DNA of 64,000 nt from positions 168,075,486 to 168,139,485 of the forward strand of contig NC_090450.1 of assembly GCF_031143425.1 (NCBI RefSeq), in the 5' to 3' direction. Both the position numbers and the translations under genes were made by a program. Shown in pieces: positions 44,875-56,291 of this stretch. Below the pieces are notes generated by a model. The model had not been told where the DNA came from. It was given only the letters and a program-made list of their open reading frames with translations, and made no database searches. The DNA is from Pleurodeles waltl. Its lineage: Eukaryota; Chordata; Amphibia; Caudata; Salamandridae. Every line of letters starts with the position of its first letter. Position 1 is the stretch's first letter.

Positions 44875-45655
44875 TGTCGCGCCGCACCGCACGGCGCGAG
44901 CCGAGCGTTCGGCAGAAGCCGGCCGTTCGGCTCGGGCCGCGCTTCGCGTCCTTAAGACGCAGCGCGCCCCGAGCCTTTCCTGCACCCTACGAGGCCCCAG
45001 ATCTTACATGGGGCCTCGCTCTGCTCTTCCTCTCTGCATTTGATGGGGTCTCCTGACCCCTCTTACCTGTCCTTGCTCTTCTTCTTTCTTCTTTCTTTTT
45101 TCTTGGAACTGTTATTTCACTTTCCTTTATGTCTTTTTCCCCTTCCCAGGTTACCTTTCTCTTCCCAGCATTCCTCATTCCCTATTCTCTATGGTTTCTA
45201 CTCCATTCTATTCTATCTACCTTTCCCTACCTAAGATGGCGTCCTTTTTCTTCCTTTGGGGCACTTCCTGTTTTTTGGTACATAAGGGTGGGGTTTTCTT
45301 CCTTTCCTTGCGCTGCAACACTCTCTGTTCAGATGGTGTCCTCGCTCCTGATTTCCTAGCCTTTTGGTTCTGGAATTTGCCAATTCTGTGTTATTCGACT
45401 TCAGTTCTTTTTGATTCCTGTTCTTCTGTTCTTGTTTTCAGGAATCTTCCTGTTGGAGGTTTTTTCCCCTTTGGTAGGGGTTTTTTCCCTCTGGCGCTCT
45501 TTTCTGAAGGTCACGGTCTGTTCTTGGCGTTGTCATTGCCTACAGCACCGTGGCTACCAGAAAGAGTCGCCCCTTTTTGGGCCAAAGCCGAACGCTCAAG
45601 ATCCACGCCACTAGATCTGCAGATTCCAGGCGCAAGCAGCACGTGAGTCGTGACA
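44875..45655 (+). repeat. 5' LTR of the chromovirus
   Basis: It runs from TGTCGCGCCGC to GTCGTGACA. The TATA-like site is TACATAAG (45279-45286), where the 3' LTR has TATATAAG, so the upstream promoter copy appears weakened. I do not recognise a TGG-type primer-binding site after its end (GATTGCAGCGCC follows). Confidence 0.92.
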
Positions 45656-45693
45656 GATTGCAGCGCCGAACCATCCCGACGTCTTCTAACACC

Positions 45694-46611
45694 ATGGATG
45701 ACACAGTGGTGGCTGCTGCAGATCCGGATCAATCTCTCCTGACTACGATTCAGCAACAAGCTCAAGAATTACAACAACTACGCAGTGAGAATGCTGCGTT
45801 ACGACAGGCTTTGGCTTTCCGCAGTGGTGATGTTCCGACGCTCTCCGCCTCTACCCATCGATTTTCTGGTGAACCAACCAAACTGCGTGAGTTCCTTGAT
45901 TCATTAACAGTGTACTTCGCCTTCCGACCCACCCAGTTCTCCCATGACAGAACAAAAGTGGGTTATCTCATCAGTGCCTTGTCCGGTCCTGCCTTGGCCT
46001 GGGCCACCCCGATGATATCATCCAACGACCCGGTATTGTCGGACTATCCCGCCTTCGTGAACCGCTTCAAGCAAATGTTTAGTCGTCCGGGATTGGAGGC
46101 CTCAGCGGAAGAAGCCTTATGCGACATCCAACAAGGCTCACAAGATGTCCTTCAATACATAACACGCTTTCGTCAGCTAGCGGCAGAGACCACTTGGGTG
46201 GAACGTACTTTGGTGACTTTGTTTCGTAGAGGACTCAAAGAAGAAATAAAAGATGAATTAGTACATTCCACCAGAGTGGAAGATCTTCGTGGCCTGATGG
46301 ATCAAGCCCTTTCCATCGAGTATCGCCTTCAGGAATGGAGATCGGAGAAGAGAAGGAGTAGAGGGTCTTTCCAACCAAGCACTTCACGAGTTTATCCGCA
46401 TCGTTCTGAGGAATCTCGCCCCCCTGCTAGAGACATCGAAGGAGAACCCATGCAGGTGGATACTACTCGAGGCCCTCTCTCCACTAGCGAGCGGGAAGAC
46501 AGACGAAAGAAAGGGTTGTGTCTGTATTGCGGTTCTGCCGGCCACATGCTTCGTACCTGTCCAGTACGTCCATCAAGGCCATCGGGAAACGGCACTTCAC
46601 ATCCTCTGTAA
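45694..46611 (+). CDS. Gag polyprotein of the chromovirus
   Basis: The start chosen is ATG at 45694, in ACCATGG context and in frame with an upstream open stretch reaching into the LTR. It gives 305 residues. The N-terminal part has a coiled-coil-like QQQAQELQQLRSENAALRQA stretch, then a capsid-type region (FSGEPTKLREFLDSL, FVNRFKQMF, EEALCDIQQG), and near the end one zinc knuckle CLYCGSAGHMLRTC. This family of gag proteins gave rise to mammalian PEG10/RTL genes (established). The frame is intact. Its last 94 bases overlap pol, and a slippery heptamer sits in the overlap. Confidence 0.9.
   Translation: MDDTVVAAADPDQSLLTTIQQQAQELQQLRSENAALRQALAFRSGDVPTLSASTHRFSGEPTKLREFLDSLTVYFAFRPTQFSHDRTKVGYLISALSGPALAWATPMISSNDPVLSDYPAFVNRFKQMFSRPGLEASAEEALCDIQQGSQDVLQYITRFRQLAAETTWVERTLVTLFRRGLKEEIKDELVHSTRVEDLRGLMDQALSIEYRLQEWRSEKRRSRGSFQPSTSRVYPHRSEESRPPARDIEGEPMQVDTTRGPLSTSEREDRRKKGLCLYCGSAGHMLRTCPVRPSRPSGNGTSHPL
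46584..46590 (+). promoter_or_regulatory. -1 frameshift slippery site GGGAAAC
   Basis: GGGAAAC lies in phase G GGA AAC relative to gag, the X XXY YYZ arrangement needed for -1 slippage, and the -1 frame is exactly the pol frame. It is 15 bases before the last gag codons and inside the gag/pol overlap (46518-46611). The same heptamer drives frameshifting in PEG10 (established knowledge). A GGGAGGGGACGGG stretch downstream could form the stimulatory structure. Confidence 0.85.
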
Positions 46612-49600
46612 GAAGGGAGGGGACGGGATTAGCGGCTATACCTTCCATTAGTTCCTTTAATGACAATACCACATCCTTGTTTTTAGTACCAGTCATGTTA
46701 CAATTTCCTGTTGGCCGTCAAGAAAAGACTATGGCACTACTAGATTGTGGAGCTAGTGGTATTTATATGGATAAGAAGTGGGCCACTACACAACAAGTTC
46801 CTACACAACCTAAGGAAATTCCCGAACAAGTACACACAGTGGACGGATCCTTGATATCCTCGGGTCCGGTTGATACAACTACCCTGATGCTGAGTTTACA
46901 GATCGATAACCATCAAGAACACATCTCCTTTGATCTCATAACTTCCCACAACCATACCATTATTCTTGGAATTCCGTGGTTCATCAGACATAATCCATAT
47001 GTAAATTGGGCAACCCGGACGGTCTCCTTGTCTTCACAGTTTTGCCACGAGCACTGTTATGCTTCTGACAAGTATTGGTCACCTAAGAGATCAATAATCA
47101 CGGAAGGTACTACCGGTTCTACCATTAATACACTTCAAGGAGTCCCTGAACACTATTTGGAGTTTCAAGATGTATTCCAAAAACCCTCCAGACCTGTATT
47201 ACCTCCACATCGAGATTACGATTGTGCTATTCCCTTGGAACCTGGCACTATCGTTCCTTTTGGAAGGATGTATTCCCTTACGGAACCTGAAAAGAAAGTA
47301 CTAAAGGAGTATTTGGAAGAAAATATACAAAGTGGTCTTATTGTTCCATCGTCTTCTCCGGCCGGGGCACCTCTCTTTTTCGTACCCAAGAAGACAAAGG
47401 ATCTTCGCCCTTGCCTAGATTTCCGAGGCCTGAATAAGATCACCATTAAAGATCGTTATCCTTTGCCTCTCATCAGGGATATTCTAGAGGCAGTCAGAGG
47501 AGCTCAACGGTTTACCAAACTGGATCTACGGGGAGCCTACCACCTTTTACGACTTAAAGAAGGAGATGAGTGGAAAACAGCCTTTAGGACTCCATTTGGT
47601 CACTTTGAATACAAGGTAATGCCTTTTGGTCTCACTAATGCCCCCGCAATCTTCCAGAGATTTATGGACTCAGTGTTTTCTGATCTTCTGAACCAGACAG
47701 TTGTAATCTACCTAGATGATATTCTTATTTATTCTAGAAATCCCGAACTCCATTCTTCCCATGTGAAACAAGTCCTTCAAAGACTCCGGGCTCATCAACT
47801 ATTTTGCAAACCAGAAAAGTGTGAGTTTGACAAGACGGAAGTCAAATATTTGGGTTATCATTTAAGTCCCACCAGCGTAGCTATGGATCAAGAAAAGGTA
47901 CAAGCTATTCTAGATTGGCCTTCTCCATCCTCTATTAAGGAAACACAATGTTTTCTAGGACTAGCGAACTTCTATCGGCAATTCATCTTAGACTTTGCAA
48001 AACAAACTAGCCATATAACTCACACTTTAAAGAAGGAAAATTTAACTAAAGGGTTTGTCTAGACTAAAGCGGCTGAAACAGCCTTTCAAGAATTAAAGAA
48101 GGCATTCACTCAAGCTCCTATCTTAAGACATCCAGATACCAACAAACAATTTATTGTCGTTACCAATGCTTCAGAAAAAGCCATTGGAGCCGTCCTACTT
48201 CAACAACAAGGGGATGATGGTCTAGAACATCCTGTTTTCTATTTGTCTCATATACTCTCTACTGCAGAACAACATTACTCAGTACTGGAAAGAGAATTAT
48301 TGGCTCTGAAGACAGCTTGCATAGAATGGAGACAGTTTCTGATGGGTTCCAAGGAGCCTTTTGAAGTGAGAACAGACCACTGTAACTTACAATGTTTACG
48401 GAATTTCGTATGCCTGAATAGTCGTCAAGCTCGTTGGGCCTTCTTCTTCAGCCAGTATGATTTCTACATTACTTATATTCCTGGCTCCCAAAACATTCTG
48501 GCTGATGCTCTGTCTCGTCGTTATCCAGATTGTACTCCTGCCCCATCTCAACATCTACTGGAACCTAACAAGATCATTGGGGTAGCTCAGTCTTTTCCGG
48601 AGGAGGTACAACTGGAATACTCCAATCTATCTGATGACGAAGTAGAGAAATTAAGGCCTCTATTACATAAGAGACAAGGATACTATTATTATCAAGACCT
48701 GTTATTCCTCCCTACTAACAGAGTTAGAGAAAAGGCATTACAAATGTGTCATGATTCACCGGTTGCTGGTCATAGAGGCATCAAGGCCACACAAGAACTT
48801 CTTTCACGATTTTTCTGGTGGCCTACCTGGAAACTGGATATTGAAAGATACGTTCAGGCTTGTCCCACATGCGCTCAAGTCAAAATTCCCCGTACCAGAC
48901 CTGCAGTATTACTCCAGCCCTTGCCAGTTCCGCCAACTCCATGGCACACCATTTCTACTGATTTTATGTGTTCGCTACCACCTTCAGCAGGAAACCGGGT
49001 AATCATGGTCACTGTGGATTCCTTTTCTAAGATGGCTCACTTCACTGCCCTGAAGAAACTACCTACATCCCAAGAACTAAGTCAGATATTCATCGACCAT
49101 ATCTTCCGTCTTCATGGACTTCCACATACCATCATATCTGATAGAGGACCCCAGTACATTTCCAGGTTTTGGAGATATTTTTGTAAAACACTTAATATCG
49201 ATAGAGCCCTGTCATCGGGTTTCCATCCTCAGACCAATGGACAGACCGAACGTCTGAATCAAGGATTAGAGCAATACCTTCGCTGTTTTTGCAATTCTAC
49301 CCAAAGCAACTGGAACACTTATCTCTCTCTTGCGGAATTCTCATACAATAATTCTGTCCATAGTGCCTCCAAGGTTACTCCTTTTTTCTGTTCCTATGGC
49401 TTTCATCCTACCTCTTTCCCTACTTCTTCTCGATCTTCCTCTCCCCTGCCCGCTATCACTTGTTTCTCCAAACGCCTTTTACAAATCCATAGACTAATTC
49501 GATCCAATCTATTACGCACCAAGAGATATATGAAGAAAGTAGCAGACAAGAAACTTAGGACCGCTCCGGACTACCATCTACAAGATAAAGTTTGGCTTTC

Positions 49601-50002
49601 TTCTACATTCTTACCCTCACGTCTTTCTCAGAACAAGTTCACACCTCGTGACTACGGGCCTTTCCGTATTCTCCAGTTGATTAATCCTGTCACTGTCCGT
49701 CTTCACTTGCCTCACACGTGGAAGATTCATCCTGTCTTTCATGTCTCTCAGCTCAAACCTTATGTGCCGGACCCTTACTCTCGTCAGTTTTCGTGTCCTC
49801 CTCCTGTCTTAGTGGATGATGTTCCTGAATATGAGGTTCAGGAAATGTGTGACTCTCGTCTTTTTCACAAACGTCTGCAGTACCTGATTCATTGGAAGGG
49901 TTATCCTCTCAGTAAATGTTCTTGGGAGGATGCATCTTCTGTTCACGCACCTCTTCTGATTCAGCGCTTTCACCGTTTATTTCCTTTCAAACCGGGGCCT
50001 TC

Positions 50003-50012
50003 GGGAGGGGGA
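50003..50012 (+). promoter_or_regulatory. Polypurine tract of the chromovirus
   Basis: GGGAGGGGGA lies five bases before the 3' LTR and inside the pol reading frame, the place of the plus-strand primer. Confidence 0.75.
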
Positions 50013-50017
50013 CCTAC

Positions 50018-50796
50018 TGTTGCGCCGCACCGCGCGGCGCAAGCCGAGCGTTCGGCACAAGCCGGGCGTTCGGCTCGAGCCACGCTTCGCGTCCTTAAGA
50101 CGCGGCGCGCCCCGAGCCTTTCCTGCACCCTACGAGGCCCCAGATCTTACATGGGGCCTCGCTCTGCTCTTCCTCTCTGCATTTGATGGGGTCTCCTGAC
50201 CCCTCTTACCAGTCCTTGCTCTTCTTCTTTCTTCTTTCTTTTTTCTTGGATCTGTTATTGCACTTTCCTTTATGTCTTTTTCCCCTTCCCAGGTTACCTT
50301 TCTCTTCCCAGCATTCCTCATTCCATATTCTCTATGGTTTCTACTCCATTCTATTCTATCTACCTTTCCCTACCTAAGATGGCGTCCTTTTTCTTCCTTT
50401 GGGGCACTTCCTGTTTTTTGGTATATAAGGGTGGGGTTTTCTTCCTTTCCTTGCGCTGCAACACTCTCTGTTCAGATGGGGTCCTCGCTCCTGATTTCCT
50501 AGCCTTTTGGTTCTGGAATTCGCCAATTCTGTGTTATTCGACTTCAGTTCTTTTTGATTCCTGTTCTTCTGTTCTTGTTTTCAGGAATCTTCCTGTTGGA
50601 GGTTTTTTCCCCTTTGGTAGGGGTTTTTTCCCTCTGGCGCAATTTTCTGAAGGTCACGGTCTGTTCTTGGCGTTGTCATTGCCTACAGCACCGTGGCTAC
50701 CAGAAAGAGTCGCCCCTTTTTGGGCCAAAGCCGAACGCTCAAGATCCACGCCACTAGATCTGCAGATTCCAGGCGCAAGCAGCGTGAGTCGTGACA
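50018..50796 (+). repeat. 3' LTR of the chromovirus
   Basis: It matches the 5' LTR almost throughout and ends GTCGTGACA before GCTCC. TATATAAG at 50422-50429 is intact here. The first 169 bases also encode the C-terminal tail of pol. Confidence 0.92.
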
Positions 50797-50801
50797 GCTC
50801 C

Positions 50802-51170
50802 CTTGTTAAAGATGGAATGGGCCTTTAATGGCCAGTGTATCACGCTATGGCAGGATGCAAGGCTATATTCAAGGTCACCAGGACAAGAGACTCTGCAGAA
50901 TACAGCTGGCTCTATCAGGGTCCCCATGAAAGGCTGGGGTCCTGAGCCGCAGCCCACTTTGCCCCATGCCTTAAAACGTCTCTGGCACTATGGAAACTAA
51001 ACATATGTCCTTGGCAAGGGCCTGTAATATATCCAGATCTAAGTTAAATACTGGAAGCCATACCGCAGCAGTGTTTGTTAAAGCCTGCAAAATCCTGGCA
51101 ATATAAGCCTTCATAAAGGCCACAATTGAGTAGGAACCATAGTTATGGCTGAATCTAGCCAAAGTTCCAG
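50802..51170. other. Right flank of the chromovirus, unassigned
   Basis: Continuation of the sequence interrupted at 44874; no gene recognised. Confidence 0.3.
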
Positions 51171-51640
51171 CTAGAGCAACAACAAAATGTCTTTTAGGAA
51201 ATTATGACAAAAGTAGCCATTAAGCAGAATTGGTACAATTAGGCGAAGAGGCATAACAGACTTCAAGCAGGGTGTGAAGACAGGGAGAGATGACAGGATG
51301 AGAAGGTAGGTCTTTTTAGTTTTCTCATCACTAATCTTTAGTGGATAACTCAGATATGCCCCTTCTTTTATGAGGCCATGTACATAGATATTAAACAGAA
51401 TGGGGCAAGTACATAACCCTGCCTCATGCCTGAATGACAAGCTATAGGAGCAGAGGGTCAATCCCTCTTGCCAGCAAATATCAGGTTAGCTTATTTCTCT
51501 GTAGTGAGCTTTGTGATAACATGGAATTACCAACTTGGTGCTCCCTGCTTGAGCATCTAGAACCATAGATTATTCCTGTCCACAAAATTAAAGGCCATGG
51601 CATGGCCTGTCAATACACAATACAGTGACCCTTTCCTGGC
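51171..51640 (-). pseudogene. LINE reverse-transcriptase scrap
   Basis: On the minus strand a frame includes CTCPILFNIYVHGLI, close to the reverse-transcriptase block that normally reads QGCxLAPxLFNxY followed by (I/M)xxL. Upstream (to about 51640) fragments in other frames are compatible with the preceding palm region, with stops between. Clade unknown, and the call is tentative. Confidence 0.45.
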
Positions 51641-53399
51641 CCAGGTGGCTCAACAAGATAGCATGTTTAGAGCTCTCTGTATGTGCATTGTGGACATCCC
51701 AGTATGAAACCCTGCCTGTGATTAAAAACAGTCTTGCAGCTGTACATCTAGTGCAACAATTGAGGCTTGAGGACTTGAGCAAACAAAAATGTTCATCAGC
51801 AGATATCACATTGACAGAGGAGATGTGCATTATATTATTATGGTGTTAGGCTCAAATATAAGGATGAGTGAGAAGTGTGATGCTAACTCAAGCAATGGGC
51901 TGGTCACAATATAGCCAAACATTTCACATGCTCCACCAATAGCTGACTGGCAACTCCTTCACCAAATAATTTTCCAGATTCTTCACCACCCATTAACACC
52001 CCTATGCCAGAATAATTTATCTTGAGCTTGACTGATAATAGATAACATGCTGTCTCAGTTGGGTTTTGTGCCACAATTTACTTAATTAAGTGCAACTTTA
52101 CAGAACCCTTTTCTTTCTGACACCCATATGAACACCATATATAATTAGGAGAATCTCCTACACCTATATATTTTCATACAACTCTAACTTCTTTAATGAA
52201 TCAGAGCAGGCCTTACTTTCTAAAACATTTCACACTTCAGTTTGTACAACCTACTTGGAAGTTCCCCACCCCACTGTAATCATTTAATACCGTTATCAAG
52301 TCAGTCATTGGGCGATCTTCTGGTACTATCTGATTCTGCACAATCTCCTATAATTGGAAGGCTGCTGACACCTTGTCTCGTGTCAGTCTAGTCTCCCAAA
52401 GTACAACCATTATCACAGTGAGCTCACTGAATGGATGATCGCCTTAGAAGAGACCAAATCTCCCATCTGGAGATCGGTGCACAACGACAGACCTAAAACA
52501 AATATGCAGCTGATTGTCACATTCAAACGAAACTAAGAACAATGATATTTCTTGGACTACCCATTTGTGAATCCGAACACCCCCTCAGGTGGTTCTATAT
52601 TATCCATAAAATAAACTCTTCTGGGATCTGTGGGGGAGGGGCATGAGGGAACTAAGGGAAATGCACTTCCCACGCCAAATATAATCTCTGTTGTTGTATA
52701 TAAAAAGCAGCGCAACTGGCAATCACGTTGCCTTTGAATATGCAAAGAACATGCAGATATTTTTTTCAAGACGATTGCACATCTCTGTCAATTCACACAA
52801 AATAAAGCCTGAAAATTGCCCATCCGGAGGGCGATAACAATTATTATTAACAAATCAGGGGTGTTCTGGGACAAAGATAAAAAGGGTTCTTTTTAAGCAG
52901 CAAATATTCTCAACACCTGCCTTTAAGCCACCCCATTGTCTACCTCATACCTAGTGCTTGGCAGCATTGCAATATGTTGTGCAGTTCTCATGCACCAGCT
53001 GCTGAATTTCGGATGAAAACTACAATTTGTCTAAGGAAAGTTAGGATATGAGACTTTCGTACACGGCTCTTGGAGCCCATTGGAGACTACATGTATCAAA
53101 GTTCCTCACTGCACAGCATCAGCGCTTACTTACAGTTGCTATCAACCAATCCTCTTGTTTTTGGCGCACATAACCAAGCCCAAGTAGTGTTACAATACTC
53201 GGCAAAGCAAGAGAAATAACAAATATGTTAAGGTCAGCTTTCATTTATAAAAATCAAGAGAAAGGTTTTCAAAGAAATTGGCAAATACTACCCAATTCCA
53301 TAAATTGCATTACAACCAAAAAAAGGTCACTGCAGCACTCCTGATTGCCACACCGGGGTGTGATAAGTGCAATGGAATAAAAAAAGTGTGTTCCTGTGG
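51641..53399. other. Unassigned stretch
   Basis: No gene or repeat recognised over about 1.7 kb. Short open frames (51588-51849, 52557-52769) show nothing supporting expression. Confidence 0.3.
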
Positions 53400-53955
53400 T
53401 AGTGTTGATGCACAGGCTTGTTGCGGACACTGACCGCACAATCTTCCATACCAAAGTAGACGCTCTCTGACATGCTGACTAAAAAACCTGTGTCTACCAC
53501 ACCTGGGATCCTTTTAATAGCTGAATTTACTGTTCTGCAGTTGTGTAACTTATCAAACTTCCTATCTAAAAGGAACTTGCCATTATCCGTCACCACTGGA
53601 CCAGCTTTAAGAATGGCCATTCTTAGCTAAGCAACTCCTCTGAACCTGCTGGCAAGAACTTTGGAGACTGGCACATAGGCCAAAGGAATTACTTTAATTG
53701 GAAGGCCCTTCTTCCACTAGTCTCCAAAATTCTTGGAATCTTTTCTGTAGTCAGCAATGATGATGAAAGGTTTTGCACAACCAGTGACTATCTTCTCTTG
53801 TGCCAAACAACCTCTCCCACCCTTGGTAAGACTGAGGTGAGTCCACTTCATCGGCTCCATTATTAATAGCAACATCAAGCTTCACGTGGTTATTGACGGC
53901 CATGCAGCCGCCAGTCTTTTAACTTCCTCTGCCATCCTGCTGTACACTGCGAGGC
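53400..53955 (-). pseudogene. Ribose-5-phosphate isomerase A pseudogene
   Basis: On the minus strand the 53620 frame reads [19 protein letters not shown] and [11 protein letters not shown], then [10 protein letters not shown], matching the C-terminal part of vertebrate RPIA, the pentose-phosphate enzyme interconverting ribose-5-phosphate and ribulose-5-phosphate. Upstream pieces in order are NNGADEVD (near 53870), [11 protein letters not shown] (near 53800), [12 protein letters not shown] (near 53740) and AYVPVSK (near 53670). TAG codons at 53718-53720 and 53627-53629 and an extra base near 53697 disable it. The ~150-residue stretch is uninterrupted by introns, which suggests a processed copy, though no poly(A) tail was found. 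The gene's own stop is lost and the N-terminal half is missing or unrecognisable. Confidence 0.85.
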
Positions 53956-55373
53956 CTTCAGCATTGAATGCTTCCAGCAAGAATACCTAGAAGTTTCCAT
54001 TTTCCCCTCTTCCGTGTGTTAATTACCTTAATATTCATAACCTCAGCTAGCCCCATCAATCTTCAAACCACATTTTTTGGTAATCTAATGTCATCTGTGA
54101 GAAGGGCGAAAGTTATATCATCAAGACTGTAATGGGCTGATTACAGCTCAAGATGTTCCTGGCACTTGGCAATGTGGGGTACTTCCCTGCACTCCGTCCA
54201 CCCAACGATCTTACTTTGCCAGGCACTTTCACATCAAAACTTGTTTGCGCTTCGCTAAGTAGCAAGATATCAGAGTCAAGTGCATAGAAAGCCTTGATGC
54301 TATACTGAATGGGCCTCATAAACCCCCCTGAGGCTAGTTTTACATGAATAATTTCAAATTGGGAGCCTTATAGACATGCAACAAAACTGAAACCAGGAGA
54401 ACTATCCTCATCTGGAACACAAGAGTGTATGTGGTGGCCTGACTCTGCCCTTTGAAGCCCTGCTCCATAGAAACCTAAGCTAGCGAGTCTTCTGTGGATT
54501 CCAAAAGATAATAAAAATATGTGGTGTCCTGCTTTCCTAAAGTGATACCCAGATCCACTGTAAGTTAAATCAGACATTTTTTATGGAATGGAATACATGA
54601 ATGTGTGTTTTGTTTCTACTCCACCACCCTGATTCCCTGGTTCCCTAGAATCTAAAGCTTTTCAGTGTTTTTTAGATTTGATGGCAAAACCAGAGGCTCA
54701 CTTATGAAGATAAGGCTATGATATCTGACTAGTATTCTTAATTGAAAAAGTCTAGTGTCTAAAATACTAAACATTTAAATAAGGAATATTAACCCACAGT
54801 GCATGAGTCTAACCACACTCAAGTGTTTTGTCTATTCTGATGAAGGGGTCCCTTTACTATCCTTCGACTGATGTCATTCCTCCTCTTTTTTTTTTGCTGC
54901 TCTTGCAGATACGTTTTTAATTCTATACATTAGCATTATATGCTATTACATTCACTGTTTAATTTCTTTCATTTTTTCATTTGCTAGCACTTGATTGTTT
55001 TAATTCACTACTGTTTAATCTTTGACGAGTGAACTGAACCACTGGACCTCACACTCTGCATCATTTGCTTTGCTGCACTTCAGGGCAACCACTTTTCTTG
55101 TTTTATGCTTTTTTTTTGTTTGGTACAGGATTCTCGTGCTTTGTGTCTTTGGCTTGTTTCTTCATGTTTTGCGACCAAAGAGCTTCTTTTCGGTAAACAG
55201 TGTATAATTTTTTAAACCCCCTTGGATCACAGTACATTTGTTTTGGCCCAGCCCCAGTTTCTTTCCTGTCAATTGGAAGAAGCACAACATTGTGGCCAGG
55301 GCTTTCTTCATCAACCTTTCCTGCTTTTCCTTGTACTGAGCTTCTTCCACTATACAATTCTTTAAAAAAGTTA
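53956..55373. other. Unassigned stretch
   Basis: Minus-strand frames at 54113-54319, 54368-54577 and 55103-55465 are open. The last is Lys-rich, with two overlapping frames open together, and could be an old processed pseudogene, but I cannot name a parent. It ends in TTA (55371-55373), the target duplication of the next element. Confidence 0.3.
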
Positions 55374-56288
55374 GGCCCATATTTATACTTTTTGACGCAA
55401 AACTGCGCTAACGCAGTTTTGCGCCCAAAAAATTTCCGCCGGCTAACGCCATTCTGAAGCACCATGCGGGCGCCGTATTTATTGAATGGCGTTAGCCGGC
55501 GTTAGCTGACCGGCGCTGCCTGGTGTGCGTGAAAAAAAACCACGTCCACCAGGCAGCGCCGGCGTAGGGAAAAATGGCGTTTGGGCGTCTAAAAATGGGG
55601 CAAGTCAGGCTGAGGCAAAAAAATCGTCTTAACCCGATTTGCGCCATTTTTTTACGACGCCCATCCCCCATTGAAATGACTCCTGTCTTAGCAAAGACAG
55701 GAGTCATGCCCCCTTGCCCAATGGCCATGCCCAGGGGACTTCTGTCCCCTGGGCATGGTCATTGGGCATAGTGGCATGTAGGGGGGCACAAATCAGGCCC
55801 CCCTATGCCACAAAAATTTTTTACAAAAATACTTACCTGGACTTACCTTAATGTCCCTGGGGTGGGTCCTTCCATCCTTGGGTGTCCTCCTGGGGTGGGC
55901 AAGGGTGGCAGGGGGTGTCCCTGGGGGCAGGGGAGGGCACCTCTGGGCTCATTCTGAGCCCACAGGTCCCTTAACGCCTGCCCTGACCCAGGCGCTAAAA
56001 TCCGGCGCAAATGCGGGTTTTTTAGACCCGCCCACTCCCGGGCGTCATTTTTGCCCAGGAGTTTAAATCCGACGCAATAGCATCGGAGTCATTTTTTAAG
56101 ACGGGAACGCCTACCTTGCATATCATTAACGCAAGGAAGGTGTTCACGCAAAAAAATGACACTAATTCCAGGAACTTTGGTGCTAGACGCGTCTAACGGC
56201 AAAGTATAAATATGGAGTTAGTTTTGCGTCGAATTTGCGTCGAAAAAAACGACACAAATTCGGCGCAAACGGAGTATAAATATGCCCC
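55374..56288. mobile_element. Harbinger-type MITE
   Basis: The 915-bp element has ends GGCCCATATTTATACTTTTT and, inverted, GGGGCATATTTATACTCCGT, flanked by TTA on both sides (55371-55373, 56289-56291), the 3-bp target preference of PIF/Harbinger. No transposase is present. The interior is built of nested hairpins, for instance GGCGCTGCCTGGTG (55512-55525) with CACCAGGCAGCGCC (55547-55560), and a CTCCTGTCTTAGCAAAGACAGGAG foldback near 55680. It is not derived from the 9.7-kb Harbinger element by simple deletion, since the ends differ. Confidence 0.85.
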
Positions 56289-56291
56289 TTA

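Larger units (their letters stand above)
46518..50186 (+). pseudogene. Pol polyprotein of the chromovirus, one premature stop
   Basis: Domains in order: aspartic protease (LLDCGASG near 46740), reverse transcriptase (LDFRGLNKIT, then YLDD at 47709-47720, intact), RNase H, integrase with HHCC zinc finger (GHRGIKATQELL...CPTCAQ) and DDE residues (TDFMCSL, SDRGPQYIS, TNGQTERLNQ), and a C-terminal chromodomain (LQYLIHWKGYPLSKCSWED). The chromodomain of this group targets integration to chromatin marks. TAG at 48060-48062 interrupts the frame between reverse transcriptase and RNase H, most simply a Trp codon change. The RNase H TDAS motif reads TNAS (Asn codon 48165-48167). The frame runs on into the 3' LTR and stops at 50184-50186. 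Expression would need frameshifting from gag. Confidence 0.92.
44875..50796 (+). mobile_element. Ty3/gypsy chromovirus, full length
   Basis: A 5,922-bp element with LTRs of 781 and 779 bases and a perfect 5-bp target duplication GCTCC (44870-44874 and 50797-50801). The order is gag, protease, reverse transcriptase, RNase H, integrase and chromodomain, as in vertebrate Sushi-type chromoviruses. By eye I count roughly 20 differences between the LTRs, about 2.5%, so it is the youngest-looking large insertion here. Pol has one premature stop and a changed RNase H active-site residue. It is a genomic retrotransposon, not an infectious agent: no env is seen. Confidence 0.95.

Noticed and set aside
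45040..45646. Open frames in the LTRs of the chromovirus, repeated at 50183-50828
   Set aside because: They occur identically in both LTRs in low-complexity T/C-rich sequence and are not genes.
54835..54875. CTGATGA motif as a third hammerhead
   Set aside because: No GAAAC box or stem III follows at a suitable distance, so the heptamer alone is probably chance.
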